A stretch of 5,222 bases of DNA from Solirubrobacterales bacterium (GTDB taxonomy: Bacteria; Actinomycetota; Thermoleophilia; Solirubrobacterales; Solirubrobacteraceae): assembly GCA_015655225.1 (NCBI GenBank), contig JAATFK010000001.1:1-5222 (forward strand). Reading direction: 5' to 3'. Positions 1-5,158 of this stretch are shown in pieces. Under the pieces are notes generated by a model. That model was not told where the DNA came from and did no database searches. It worked only from the letters and a program-made list of their open reading frames with translations. The translations under genes and the position numbers were made by a program. Each line of letters starts with the position of its first letter. Positions within the stretch are counted from its first letter, which is position 1.

Positions 1-1
1 A

Positions 2-478
2 CCCGCTGCCGCCCCGCCGGCCGCGGCCGCCACCGACGCACCCGCCGGCGCCCCGCCCCACCTCGCCACCGGCCTCACCCACGCCTTCCCCACCGCCGCC
101 GCGATCGCCAGCAGCGATCCCGCGCGGCTCGCGATGCCGCGCGCCCGCCAGCGGGCCGTGCTCGGCCTCGCCCAAGCCCTCGCCGACGGCGAGATCGTCC
201 TGCGCCCGACCGCCGACCCCGACGAACTCGAAGCGACGCGCGCCACCCTCCTCGCCCTCCCGGGCATCGGCCCCTGGACCGTCGAGTACGTCGCCCTGCG
301 CGCGCTCGGCGACCACGACGCCTTCCCCGCCACCGACCTCGTGATCCGCAGAGCGCTCGTCCGTCTCGGCCATCCCGACGACCAGCGCGCGATCGCCGCG
401 ACGGCCGAGCGCTGGCGGCCGCTGCGCGGCTACGCGGCCCAGGCGCTGTGGGCCAGCGCCCATGCCGCGACGCCGTGA
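2..478 (+). CDS. alkA: AlkA-type DNA-3-methyladenine glycosylase II, C-terminal part (5' end outside window)
   Basis: This enzyme excises alkylated bases (3-methyladenine and related lesions) from DNA by hydrolysing the N-glycosidic bond, leaving an abasic site for base excision repair. The open frame runs from the window edge, and the upstream residues GLTHAFPTAAAIA match the FPTP-type segment of AlkA, so the ATG at 134 is internal and not the start. Numbering from that Met, the helix-hairpin-helix turn LPGIGPWT is at 42-49 and the catalytic Asp is D68 in FPATDLVIRRAL, aligning with Asp238 of E. coli AlkA (FLPDDYLIK). The C-terminal AERWRPLRGYAAQALW matches AERWKPWRSYALLHIW of E. coli AlkA. 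An Ala/Pro-rich stretch encoded at about 2-62 sits just before GLTHAFP, where a short loop is usual. Whether an N-terminal Ada domain is fused cannot be seen. The gene is followed after 24 bases by the Qng1-family gene and shares its direction with an AP endonuclease gene downstream. Confidence 0.93.
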   Translation, partial: PAAAPPAAAATDAPAGAPPHLATGLTHAFPTAAAIASSDPARLAMPRARQRAVLGLAQALADGEIVLRPTADPDELEATRATLLALPGIGPWTVEYVALRALGDHDAFPATDLVIRRALVRLGHPDDQRAIAATAERWRPLRGYAAQALWASAHAATP

Positions 479-502
479 GAAACGCGCTATCTCTCTCAGG
501 CG

Positions 503-1423
503 ATGCTGGTTGAGGAGATCCGCCGTGGCGCCGCCTGGGTCGCGCGACAGGCGCGGAGCGTCGTGGTCCGGGAGGAGCTGATCCCCGCCTACGCGGCCGC
601 CCTCCCGCCGCTGCACCAGCTCCCCGGCCTCGACCCCGACGCCCACGTCACCGACGGCCCGCCCGAGCTGCGCGCCGCCTTCTTCCTGACCCTCGACGCG
701 ATCAACTTCGGCTCCGGCTGGTTCCCGACGATCCGCAAGCGCGACGGCCGCTCCGGCTACTTCACGATCGCCCTCGGCCTGCGCGACCGCTTCCGCGCAC
801 ACGGCCCGTGGAGCGCCGACCAGCTCCGCACGCTCGACCGCGTGAGCCTCGCGACCGTCCTCGGCCAGGACCCCGGCCACGAGCTGATCGGCCTCTTCGC
901 CGCGTCGCTGAACGACCTCGGCGCGCACGTCGCCGACGAGCATGGCGGCCGCTTCCTCGGCGTCGTCGAAGACGCCGGCGGCTCCGCCCCCCGGCTCGTC
1001 GAGCGGCTCGCGGCGTGGGACTGCTTCGCCGACCGCTCGCCCTACCGGGGCCGCGAGATCCCGCTCTTCAAGCGCGCGCAGGTCGCGACCTCCGACCTCG
1101 CGCTCGCGGGCGTCGCGCCGCTCGCGCGCCTCGACCGCCTCACGCTCTTCGCCGACAACCTGATCCCCCACGTGCTGCGCCTCGACGGCATCCTCGCCGT
1201 CGACCCCGCGCTCGTCGCCCGCATCGACGCCGGCGAGCTGATCGCCCACGACTCGCCCGAGGAGGTGGAGCTGCGCGCCGGCGCGATCCACGTCGCCGAG
1301 CTGATCTGCGCGGCCCGTCCGGAGCTGACGCCCCAGCAGGTCGACACGACCCTCTGGACGAGAGGCGGCGGCGCGCGCTACAAGGCCGTCCCCCGTCCCC
1401 GCTCCCGCACGACGGCATACTGA
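503..1423 (+). CDS. Queuosine-5'-phosphate N-glycosylase, DUF2419/Qng1 family (queuine salvage)
   Basis: Members of this family release queuine base from queuosine-5'-monophosphate, so the base can be reused for tRNA wobble modification. They are cytosolic and have a fold related to helix-hairpin-helix DNA glycosylases (family knowledge). Motifs seen in order are LDAINFGSGW (64-73, the 'LNF..W' block), LFKRAQ (188-193), LTLFADNLIPHVL (213-225, matching human-type TMFADYRLPQVL), GEL near 244-246, EEVELRAGAIHVAELI (253-268, matching EVEIRG.S...VELI), LW (284-285), and a final PRPRSRTTAY like the eukaryotic P.H..R...Y end. The intact C-terminus and 306 residues (family roughly 300-340) indicate a complete gene. 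K190 and D218 are the likely active-site residues by motif position. FADN/IPH replaces the common FADY/(V/L)PQ. ATG 503 is the only usable start after the upstream stop. Its Shine-Dalgarno sequence is poor (CAGG at 497-500). It lies inside the putative alkA-xth operon. Confidence 0.92.
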   Translation: MLVEEIRRGAAWVARQARSVVVREELIPAYAAALPPLHQLPGLDPDAHVTDGPPELRAAFFLTLDAINFGSGWFPTIRKRDGRSGYFTIALGLRDRFRAHGPWSADQLRTLDRVSLATVLGQDPGHELIGLFAASLNDLGAHVADEHGGRFLGVVEDAGGSAPRLVERLAAWDCFADRSPYRGREIPLFKRAQVATSDLALAGVAPLARLDRLTLFADNLIPHVLRLDGILAVDPALVARIDAGELIAHDSPEEVELRAGAIHVAELICAARPELTPQQVDTTLWTRGGGARYKAVPRPRSRTTAY

Positions 1424-1426
1424 GGA
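1422..1426 (+). promoter_or_regulatory. Shine-Dalgarno site for the GNAT gene
   Basis: GAGGA overlaps the TGA stop of the Qng1-family gene and ends five bases before ATG 1432. It is the best ribosome-binding site in the left block. It supports starting the acetyltransferase at 1432, not in the Arg/Pro-rich frame extension that runs back to 808 across the Qng1 gene. The overlap with the stop codon fits translational coupling. Confidence 0.6.
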
Positions 1427-1431
1427 ACGCG

Positions 1432-2004
1432 ATGGCCGTGATCGACGTGACCGACGGCGAGACCCTCGTCACCCCGCGCCTCCTGCTGCGCCGCTGGCAG
1501 CCGGAGGACCTCGACGCCTACGCCGCCCTCTCCGGCGATCCGGAGGTGATGCGGCACATCGGCGCCGGCGTCCCCTACACCCGCGAGCAGAGCCGCGTCA
1601 GCATGGAGTCGTTCCGCGGCCACTGGGAGCGCTACGGCTTCGGGCTGCGCGCGGTGGTCGACCGCGAGAGCGGCGCGCTGATCGGGATGCTCGGCGTCCA
1701 GCGCGCCGGCGAGCCCGGCGTCGGCCCCGGCGACGTCGAGATCGGCTGGCGGCTGCAGCGCTCGCACTGGGGGCGCGGCCTCGCGGTCGAGGGCGCGACG
1801 GTCGTCCGCGACCATGCCTTCGGGACGCTCGGCTTCCGGCGCCTGGTCGCCTTCTGCCGGCCCGCGAACCACGCCTCGATCCACGTCGCCGAGCGGCTCG
1901 GGATGATCCCGACCGAGCTGCGCCGCTGCCGCCGCGGCCTGCCGATGCAGATCCTCGCGCTCGACCGCGCGACCTGGGCGACCGGCGTGACGGAGCCCGG
2001 CTGA
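1432..2004 (+). CDS. GNAT-family N-acetyltransferase, RimJ/RimL-like (Acetyltransf_3)
   Basis: The 190-residue product transfers an acetyl group from acetyl-CoA to an amine. The acceptor is unknown; relatives acetylate ribosomal protein N-termini, amino acids or antibiotics. The N-terminus TPRLLLRRWQPEDLDAYAAL (14-33) is the typical RimJ/RimL opening, in which an 'L.TERL.LR....D' strand leads into helix 1. IGMLGVQ (84-90) and VEIGWRLQRSHWGRGLA (102-118) form the core strands and motif A; the acetyl-CoA pyrophosphate loop is WGRGLA (113-118). NHASIHVAERLGM (146-158) is the classic C-terminal 'N..S..V.E.LGM' segment. The length is normal for the family. It begins eight bases after the Qng1-family stop and ends one base before the xth start (TGA-G-ATG), so translational coupling in an operon is likely. 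The neighbours are repair and salvage enzymes and do not reveal the substrate. Confidence 0.93.
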   Translation: MAVIDVTDGETLVTPRLLLRRWQPEDLDAYAALSGDPEVMRHIGAGVPYTREQSRVSMESFRGHWERYGFGLRAVVDRESGALIGMLGVQRAGEPGVGPGDVEIGWRLQRSHWGRGLAVEGATVVRDHAFGTLGFRRLVAFCRPANHASIHVAERLGMIPTELRRCRRGLPMQILALDRATWATGVTEPG

Positions 2005-2005
2005 G

Positions 2006-2782
2006 ATGCGCGCCGTCTCCTGGAACGTCAACTCGCTGAAGGCGCGCCTGCCCCGCGTGCTGGAGTTCCTCGCCGAGCACGCGCCCGACGTGCTTGCGCT
2101 GCAGGAGACGAAGAGCGAGCCGGCCGCCTTCCCGCACGACGAGCTGGCCGCCGCCGGCTACCGCGCGATCGACCACAGCGCGGGCCGCTGGGCCGGCGTC
2201 GCGCTGCTGGCGCGCGACGGGCTGGACGTCGAGGAGCCGCAGCTGGGCCTGCCGGGGGAGCCGGAGCCGGAGGAGGCGCGCTGGGTCGAGGCGACCGTCG
2301 GCGGCGTGCGCGCGATCAGCGTCTACGTCCCGAACGGCCGCGAGGTCGACAGCACCTGGTACGCGCAGAAGCTGACGTTCCTGGCGGCCGCGCGCGAGCG
2401 GATGGCGGACCTCCACGAGGAGGGAGAGCCGCTGCTGCTGATGGGCGACATGAACGTCGCGCCGGCCGACCTCGACGTCTACGACCCGGCCGCCTTCGTC
2501 GGCTCGACGCACGTGACCGCCGCCGAGCGCGCGGCGCTGGAGGCGATCGAGGACACGGGCCTGGTCGACGCCTACCGCCACCTCCACCCCGACACCGTCG
2601 GCTACACCTGGTGGGACTACCGCGCCGGGCACTTCCACAGAGGGCTCGGACTGCGGATCGACCTCGCGCTGCTCTCCCCCGAGCTGGCGACGCGCCTGAC
2701 GCGCGCGGGCATCGAGCGCCCGTACCGCAGAGGCACGAAGCCCTCCGACCACGCGCCGCTCGTGGTCGAGTGGGCCGACTGA
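2006..2782 (+). CDS. xth: Exodeoxyribonuclease III / class II AP endonuclease (Xth/ExoA family)
   Basis: The product cleaves DNA 5' of abasic sites and removes 3'-blocking groups and nucleotides from duplex ends, the step after a monofunctional glycosylase such as AlkA. It has the single endonuclease/exonuclease/phosphatase fold. The catalytic set is complete: N7 in SWNVNSLKAR, E34 in QETK (metal ligand, same numbering as E. coli Xth), Y107 in SVYVPNG, D148 and N150 in GDMNVAP, D219 in LRIDLALL, and D248-H249 in PSDHAPLVVEW. YTWWDYR (200-206) is the typical late motif. At 258 residues it is slightly shorter than E. coli Xth (268). The start is ATG 2006, one base after the GNAT stop; GGAG at 1992-1995, ten bases upstream, is a plausible ribosome-binding site. 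Two AGA arginine codons occur (R212, R242), rare for such GC-rich DNA. It is the last gene of the putative repair and salvage operon. Confidence 0.95.
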   Translation: MRAVSWNVNSLKARLPRVLEFLAEHAPDVLALQETKSEPAAFPHDELAAAGYRAIDHSAGRWAGVALLARDGLDVEEPQLGLPGEPEPEEARWVEATVGGVRAISVYVPNGREVDSTWYAQKLTFLAAARERMADLHEEGEPLLLMGDMNVAPADLDVYDPAAFVGSTHVTAAERAALEAIEDTGLVDAYRHLHPDTVGYTWWDYRAGHFHRGLGLRIDLALLSPELATRLTRAGIERPYRRGTKPSDHAPLVVEWAD

Positions 2783-2793
2783 CGTGCTTCCCC

Positions 2794-2810
2794 ACCCCCC
2801 GAGTGGGGGT
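2794..2810 (+). terminator. Possible terminator hairpin after xth
   Basis: ACCCCC (2794-2799) pairs with GGGGGT (2805-2810) around the five-base loop CGAGT, twelve bases after the xth stop. There is no T-run after it, so it is not a canonical intrinsic terminator. In high-GC actinobacteria, hairpins without U-tracts are often proposed as terminators. It lies in the only sizeable gap between co-directional genes, which supports a transcription boundary between the repair cluster and pyk. Confidence 0.4.
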
Positions 2811-2851
2811 CGGATGACAGAACGAGAACGCCTTCGCGCCCCATGGCCGGC

Positions 2852-2857
2852 TAACGT
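2852..2857 (+). promoter_or_regulatory. Candidate -10 element for pyk (TAACGT)
   Basis: TAACGT fits the actinobacterial TANNNT -10 pattern and ends nine bases before ATG 2867, which would place transcription start at or within a few bases of the start codon (leaderless or nearly so). No purine-rich Shine-Dalgarno sequence precedes the ATG (CCGGCCG). No good -35 box lies at 16-18 bases; a TTGACA-like ATGACA at 2814-2819 is too far upstream. The element sits in the loop of an inverted repeat, GGCCGG 2845-2850 with CCGGCC 2860-2865. A short match in GC-rich DNA is weak evidence. Confidence 0.3.
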
Positions 2858-2866
2858 GACCGGCCG

Positions 2867-4276
2867 ATGAGTCGCCGCACCAAGATCGTCGCCACCATCG
2901 GGCCCGCCTCGCGCGATCCCGAGGTGCTGGCGCGGATGGTCGAGGCCGGCCTCGACGTCGCACGGCTGAACTTCTCCCACGGCTCCCGCGAGGAGCACGC
3001 CGAGAACGTCGGGCTGGTGCGCCAGGCCGCGAGCCGCGCCGGGCGCCCCGTCGCGATCCTCCAGGACCTGCCGGGCCCGAAGCTGCGGATCGGGAAGCTG
3101 AAGGACGACCTCGTCGACCTGCGCGTCGGCGACCCGCTGACGCTCAACTGCGGCAGCGAGGAGCTGGGCGACGTGAGCCGCATGTCGATCACCTGGGAAG
3201 GGCTCCCGGGCGCGGTCGACGCGGGCGACGTCGTCTACCTCGCCGACGGCCGCATCCGCCTCTGCGTCACCGCCGTGCGCGAGGGCGAGGGCGAGGTCGA
3301 CACGACGGTCGAGATCGGCGGCCCGGTCGCCTCCCGCCAGGGGCTCAACATCCCCGGCTCGACGCGGGGCCTGCCGGCCGTCCCGAGACACGACCTCGAG
3401 CTGCTGCAGTTCGGCGAGTCGATCGGCGTCGACATCGTCGCGCTCTCGTTCGTGCGCGAGCCGGAGGACGTGCTCAACGTCCGCAGACACACGCGCACGC
3501 CGCTGGTCGCGAAGATCGAGAAGCCGCAGGCGGTCGAGAACATGGTCGAGATCATCCGCGCCGCCGACTGCGTGATGGTCGCGCGCGGCGACCTCGGGAT
3601 CGAGCTGCCGCTGGAGGACGTGCCGGTCGTGCAGAAGCGGCTGCTGAGAGTCGCCGGCAGGCTCGCGCGCCCGTCGATCACGGCGACGCAGATGCTCGAC
3701 TCGATGATCACCTCCTCGCGCCCGACGCGCGCCGAGGTGACCGACGTCGCGAACGCGATCCTCGACGGCACCGACGCCGTGATGCTCTCGCAGGAGACGG
3801 CGGTCGGCGCGCATCCGATCCTCGCGGTCGAGACGATGGCGACAATCGCCGAGCGCACCGAGCGCGAGCTGCCCTACGAGGAGTGGAACGAGACGCGGGT
3901 GCGCCGCGACACGCGCGATCCCGCGTACACGATCGCCCACTCCGCCTGCCAGGCCGCGCGGGAGCTCGACCTCGCCGCGCTCGTCGTCCCGACGCTCTCG
4001 GGCCGCTCCGCCAGGCTGATCTCGGCGAACCGGCCGAACGTCCCGATCTTCGCCCTCTCGCCGGGCAGAGAGACGGTCCGGCGCTGCGGCCTGATGTGGG
4101 GAGTCGAGGCCGCCTCGATGCGCCGCCACGAGGTCACCGAGGAGCTGATCGCGGACGCCCTGCGCCGCGTCGTCGAGCTCGGCTGGGTCAAGCCCGGCGA
4201 GCGCGTCGCGGTCACCGCCGGGCTCCCGAGCGGTCGCCCCGGCACCACCAGCCTGGTCCAGATCCAAGAGGTCTGA
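2867..4276 (+). CDS. pyk: Pyruvate kinase, Lys-type (predicted K+-independent)
   Basis: It catalyses phosphoenolpyruvate + ADP to pyruvate + ATP, the last step of glycolysis, in the cytosol, usually as a tetramer. The 469 residues match the bacterial norm. The N-terminal barrel part has TKIVATIGPAS (5-15) and ARLNFSHGS (32-40; R33, N35, S37). The B domain is about 76-163. The barrel resumes with VALSFVREPEDV (191-202), AKIEKP (215-220; catalytic K216, metal ligand E218), MVARGDLGIELP (237-248; metal ligand D242), ATQMLDSM (273-280; T274) and SRPTRAEVTDVANAILDGTD (284-303). The C-terminal regulatory domain is about 336-469. DLPGPKLRIG (67-76) has Leu and Lys where K+-dependent enzymes have Thr and Glu. 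LSQETA (308-313... near 307) carries Gln where LSGETA is usual. Start ATG 2867 directly precedes the conserved first strand; no Shine-Dalgarno sequence is visible. The gene ends 24 bases from the convergent membrane-protein stop. Confidence 0.98.
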   Translation: MSRRTKIVATIGPASRDPEVLARMVEAGLDVARLNFSHGSREEHAENVGLVRQAASRAGRPVAILQDLPGPKLRIGKLKDDLVDLRVGDPLTLNCGSEELGDVSRMSITWEGLPGAVDAGDVVYLADGRIRLCVTAVREGEGEVDTTVEIGGPVASRQGLNIPGSTRGLPAVPRHDLELLQFGESIGVDIVALSFVREPEDVLNVRRHTRTPLVAKIEKPQAVENMVEIIRAADCVMVARGDLGIELPLEDVPVVQKRLLRVAGRLARPSITATQMLDSMITSSRPTRAEVTDVANAILDGTDAVMLSQETAVGAHPILAVETMATIAERTERELPYEEWNETRVRRDTRDPAYTIAHSACQAARELDLAALVVPTLSGRSARLISANRPNVPIFALSPGRETVRRCGLMWGVEAASMRRHEVTEELIADALRRVVELGWVKPGERVAVTAGLPSGRPGTTSLVQIQEV

Positions 4277-4294
4277 GCGGCCGCCGGCGGCCGC
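4277..4294. terminator. Perfect 18-bp palindrome between convergent genes, possible bidirectional terminator
   Basis: GCGGCCGCCGGCGGCCGC is its own reverse complement and begins on the base after the pyk stop. It ends six bases before the stop codon of the opposite-strand membrane-protein gene. As RNA it can fold as a seven-pair all-GC stem with a CCGG loop from either direction. It lacks a U-tract. It also contains two NotI sites (4277-4284 and 4287-4294). Position between tail-to-tail genes makes a shared terminator the simplest reading. Confidence 0.5.
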
Positions 4295-4300
4295 GGCGAC

Positions 4301-5158
4301 TCAAGCGGGATCGCCGGCGCGCCCCGCGCGCCAGTCGCGCCAGGCGAAGCCGCTGCTGACGAGCGCCATCGCGACGAGCACCGCGATCGCCACGATCGCC
4401 GCCGGCGAGCCGAGGTCGTCGAGGCTCCCGCCGAGCGCGACGTAGGCGAACGCGCGCGGGGCGCAGCCGATCGCGGTCGCGGCGGCGAAGGTCGCGAGCG
4501 GGACGCGCGTGAGACCGGCCGCGTAGTTGACGAGGTTGTACGGGACCGCCGGCAGGATCCGCGCGTAGAGGACGGCGAGGAAGCCGCGCGCGGCGATCCA
4601 CGCCTGCAGCTTCGCGAGCCGGGCGCCCGCCAGCTGCTCGACCGAGCGGGCGCCGACTCGCCGCGACAGCTCGAACGCGAGGCAGGCGCCGAGCGTCGCG
4701 GAGGCGATCGCGCACGGCGTCCCGAGCGCGGTCCCGAACAGCAGGCCGGCGGCGCCGGCGAGCAGCGGGCCGGGGACGAAGGCGACCGTCAGCGCGGCGG
4801 AGAGGACGATGAAGAGGAGCGGCGCGGCGATCCCGGCGCCGTGCACCCAGTCGCGCACCTGGTGGGAGGAGAGCCCACCGCTGAGGGCGACGACCGCGAA
4901 CAGCGCCGCGATCGTCAGGGCCAGGAGGGCGAGCCGGAGGAGGGCGCGGCGGGGGTCGCCTGCGTCCGCGCCCTCAGGCGGTCGTTCCGGCGGCCTGGTG
5001 CCGCCCTCGGCCACGCTCCGCGCCGCCTCAGGCGGTGGTTCCGGCGGCCCGGTGCCGCCGCCCGCCGCGTCCGGCCTTGCCTCAGGCGGTCGTTCCGGCG
5101 GCCCGGGGCCGCCGCCCGCCGCGTCCGGCCTTGCCTCAGGCGGTCGTTCCGGCGGCAC
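4301..5158 (-). CDS. TVP38/TMEM64 family (VTT domain) inner-membrane protein with repetitive Pro-rich N-terminus
   Basis: This is a polytopic membrane protein of the DedA/VTT superfamily. Some relatives are lipid scramblases or transporters, but the role here is not established. From GTG 5158 it is 285 residues. Residues 1-68 are Pro/Glu/Ala/Gly-rich and built of 18-residue repeats (PPERPPEARPDAAGGG-type). TM1 is about 72-94 and TM2 about 108-127. The VTT hallmark FVPGPLLAGAAGLLFG is at 127-142, followed by a helix at 143-165. The second hallmark YARILPAVPYNLVNYAAG is at 198-215, with helices near 222-245 and 253-272. The start is uncertain: GTG 5158 overlaps the upstream gene by 23 bases and has no well-placed ribosome site. 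GTG 5014 would give 237 residues, closer to the family's usual size. The repeated N-terminal codons (GAA, CGA, CCT, GCA) are rare elsewhere in the window, so this part may have been noncoding in origin. It converges with pyk. Confidence 0.9.
   Translation of the reverse strand: MPPERPPEARPDAAGGGPGPPERPPEARPDAAGGGTGPPEPPPEAARSVAEGGTRPPERPPEGADAGDPRRALLRLALLALTIAALFAVVALSGGLSSHQVRDWVHGAGIAAPLLFIVLSAALTVAFVPGPLLAGAAGLLFGTALGTPCAIASATLGACLAFELSRRVGARSVEQLAGARLAKLQAWIAARGFLAVLYARILPAVPYNLVNYAAGLTRVPLATFAAATAIGCAPRAFAYVALGGSLDDLGSPAAIVAIAVLVAMALVSSGFAWRDWRAGRAGDPA
4973..5156. repeat. 54-bp tandem repeat, 3.4 copies, at a minus-strand gene junction
   Basis: CTCAGGCGGT begins at 4973, 5027, 5081 and 5135, an exact period of 54 bases. 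Units 5027-5080 and 5081-5134 differ at only two positions. Unit 4973-5026 shares about its first 33 bases with them, with one or two differences, then diverges. The partial unit 5135-5156 is identical over 22 bases. The period equals 18 codons, so the frame of the minus-strand membrane protein is kept through all copies. Each full copy holds GGCGGC-N5-GCCGCC, an inverted repeat with a six-pair stem. Confidence 0.95.

Noticed and set aside
134..478. A short stand-alone 114-residue AlkA-like protein starting at ATG 134
   Set aside because: Conserved AlkA sequence (GLTHAFPTAAAIA) continues upstream in the same frame to the window edge, so this Met is internal.
808..1431. In-frame upstream extension of the GNAT gene inside the Qng1-family gene
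   Set aside because: The extension is Arg/Pro-rich shadow sequence of a gene with clear family motifs. The GNAT domain begins right after ATG 1432, which has a GAGGA ribosome site.
2316..2963. 215-codon minus-strand frame spanning the xth-pyk gap
   Set aside because: It is Arg-rich with no domain, antisense to two certain genes, and its crossing of the gap is explained by lack of stops in GC-rich DNA.
1598..4267. 889-codon open frame on the minus strand, antisense to the GNAT gene, xth and pyk
   Set aside because: Its translation is low-complexity Arg/Ala/Asp/Gly/His-rich with no recognisable domain, and it lies opposite three well-supported genes. Long antisense frames are common in very GC-rich DNA because stop codons are rare.
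4973..5156. CRISPR-like array
   Set aside because: Units are contiguous with a 54-base period and no unique spacers, the copies drift in sequence, and they keep a coding frame.
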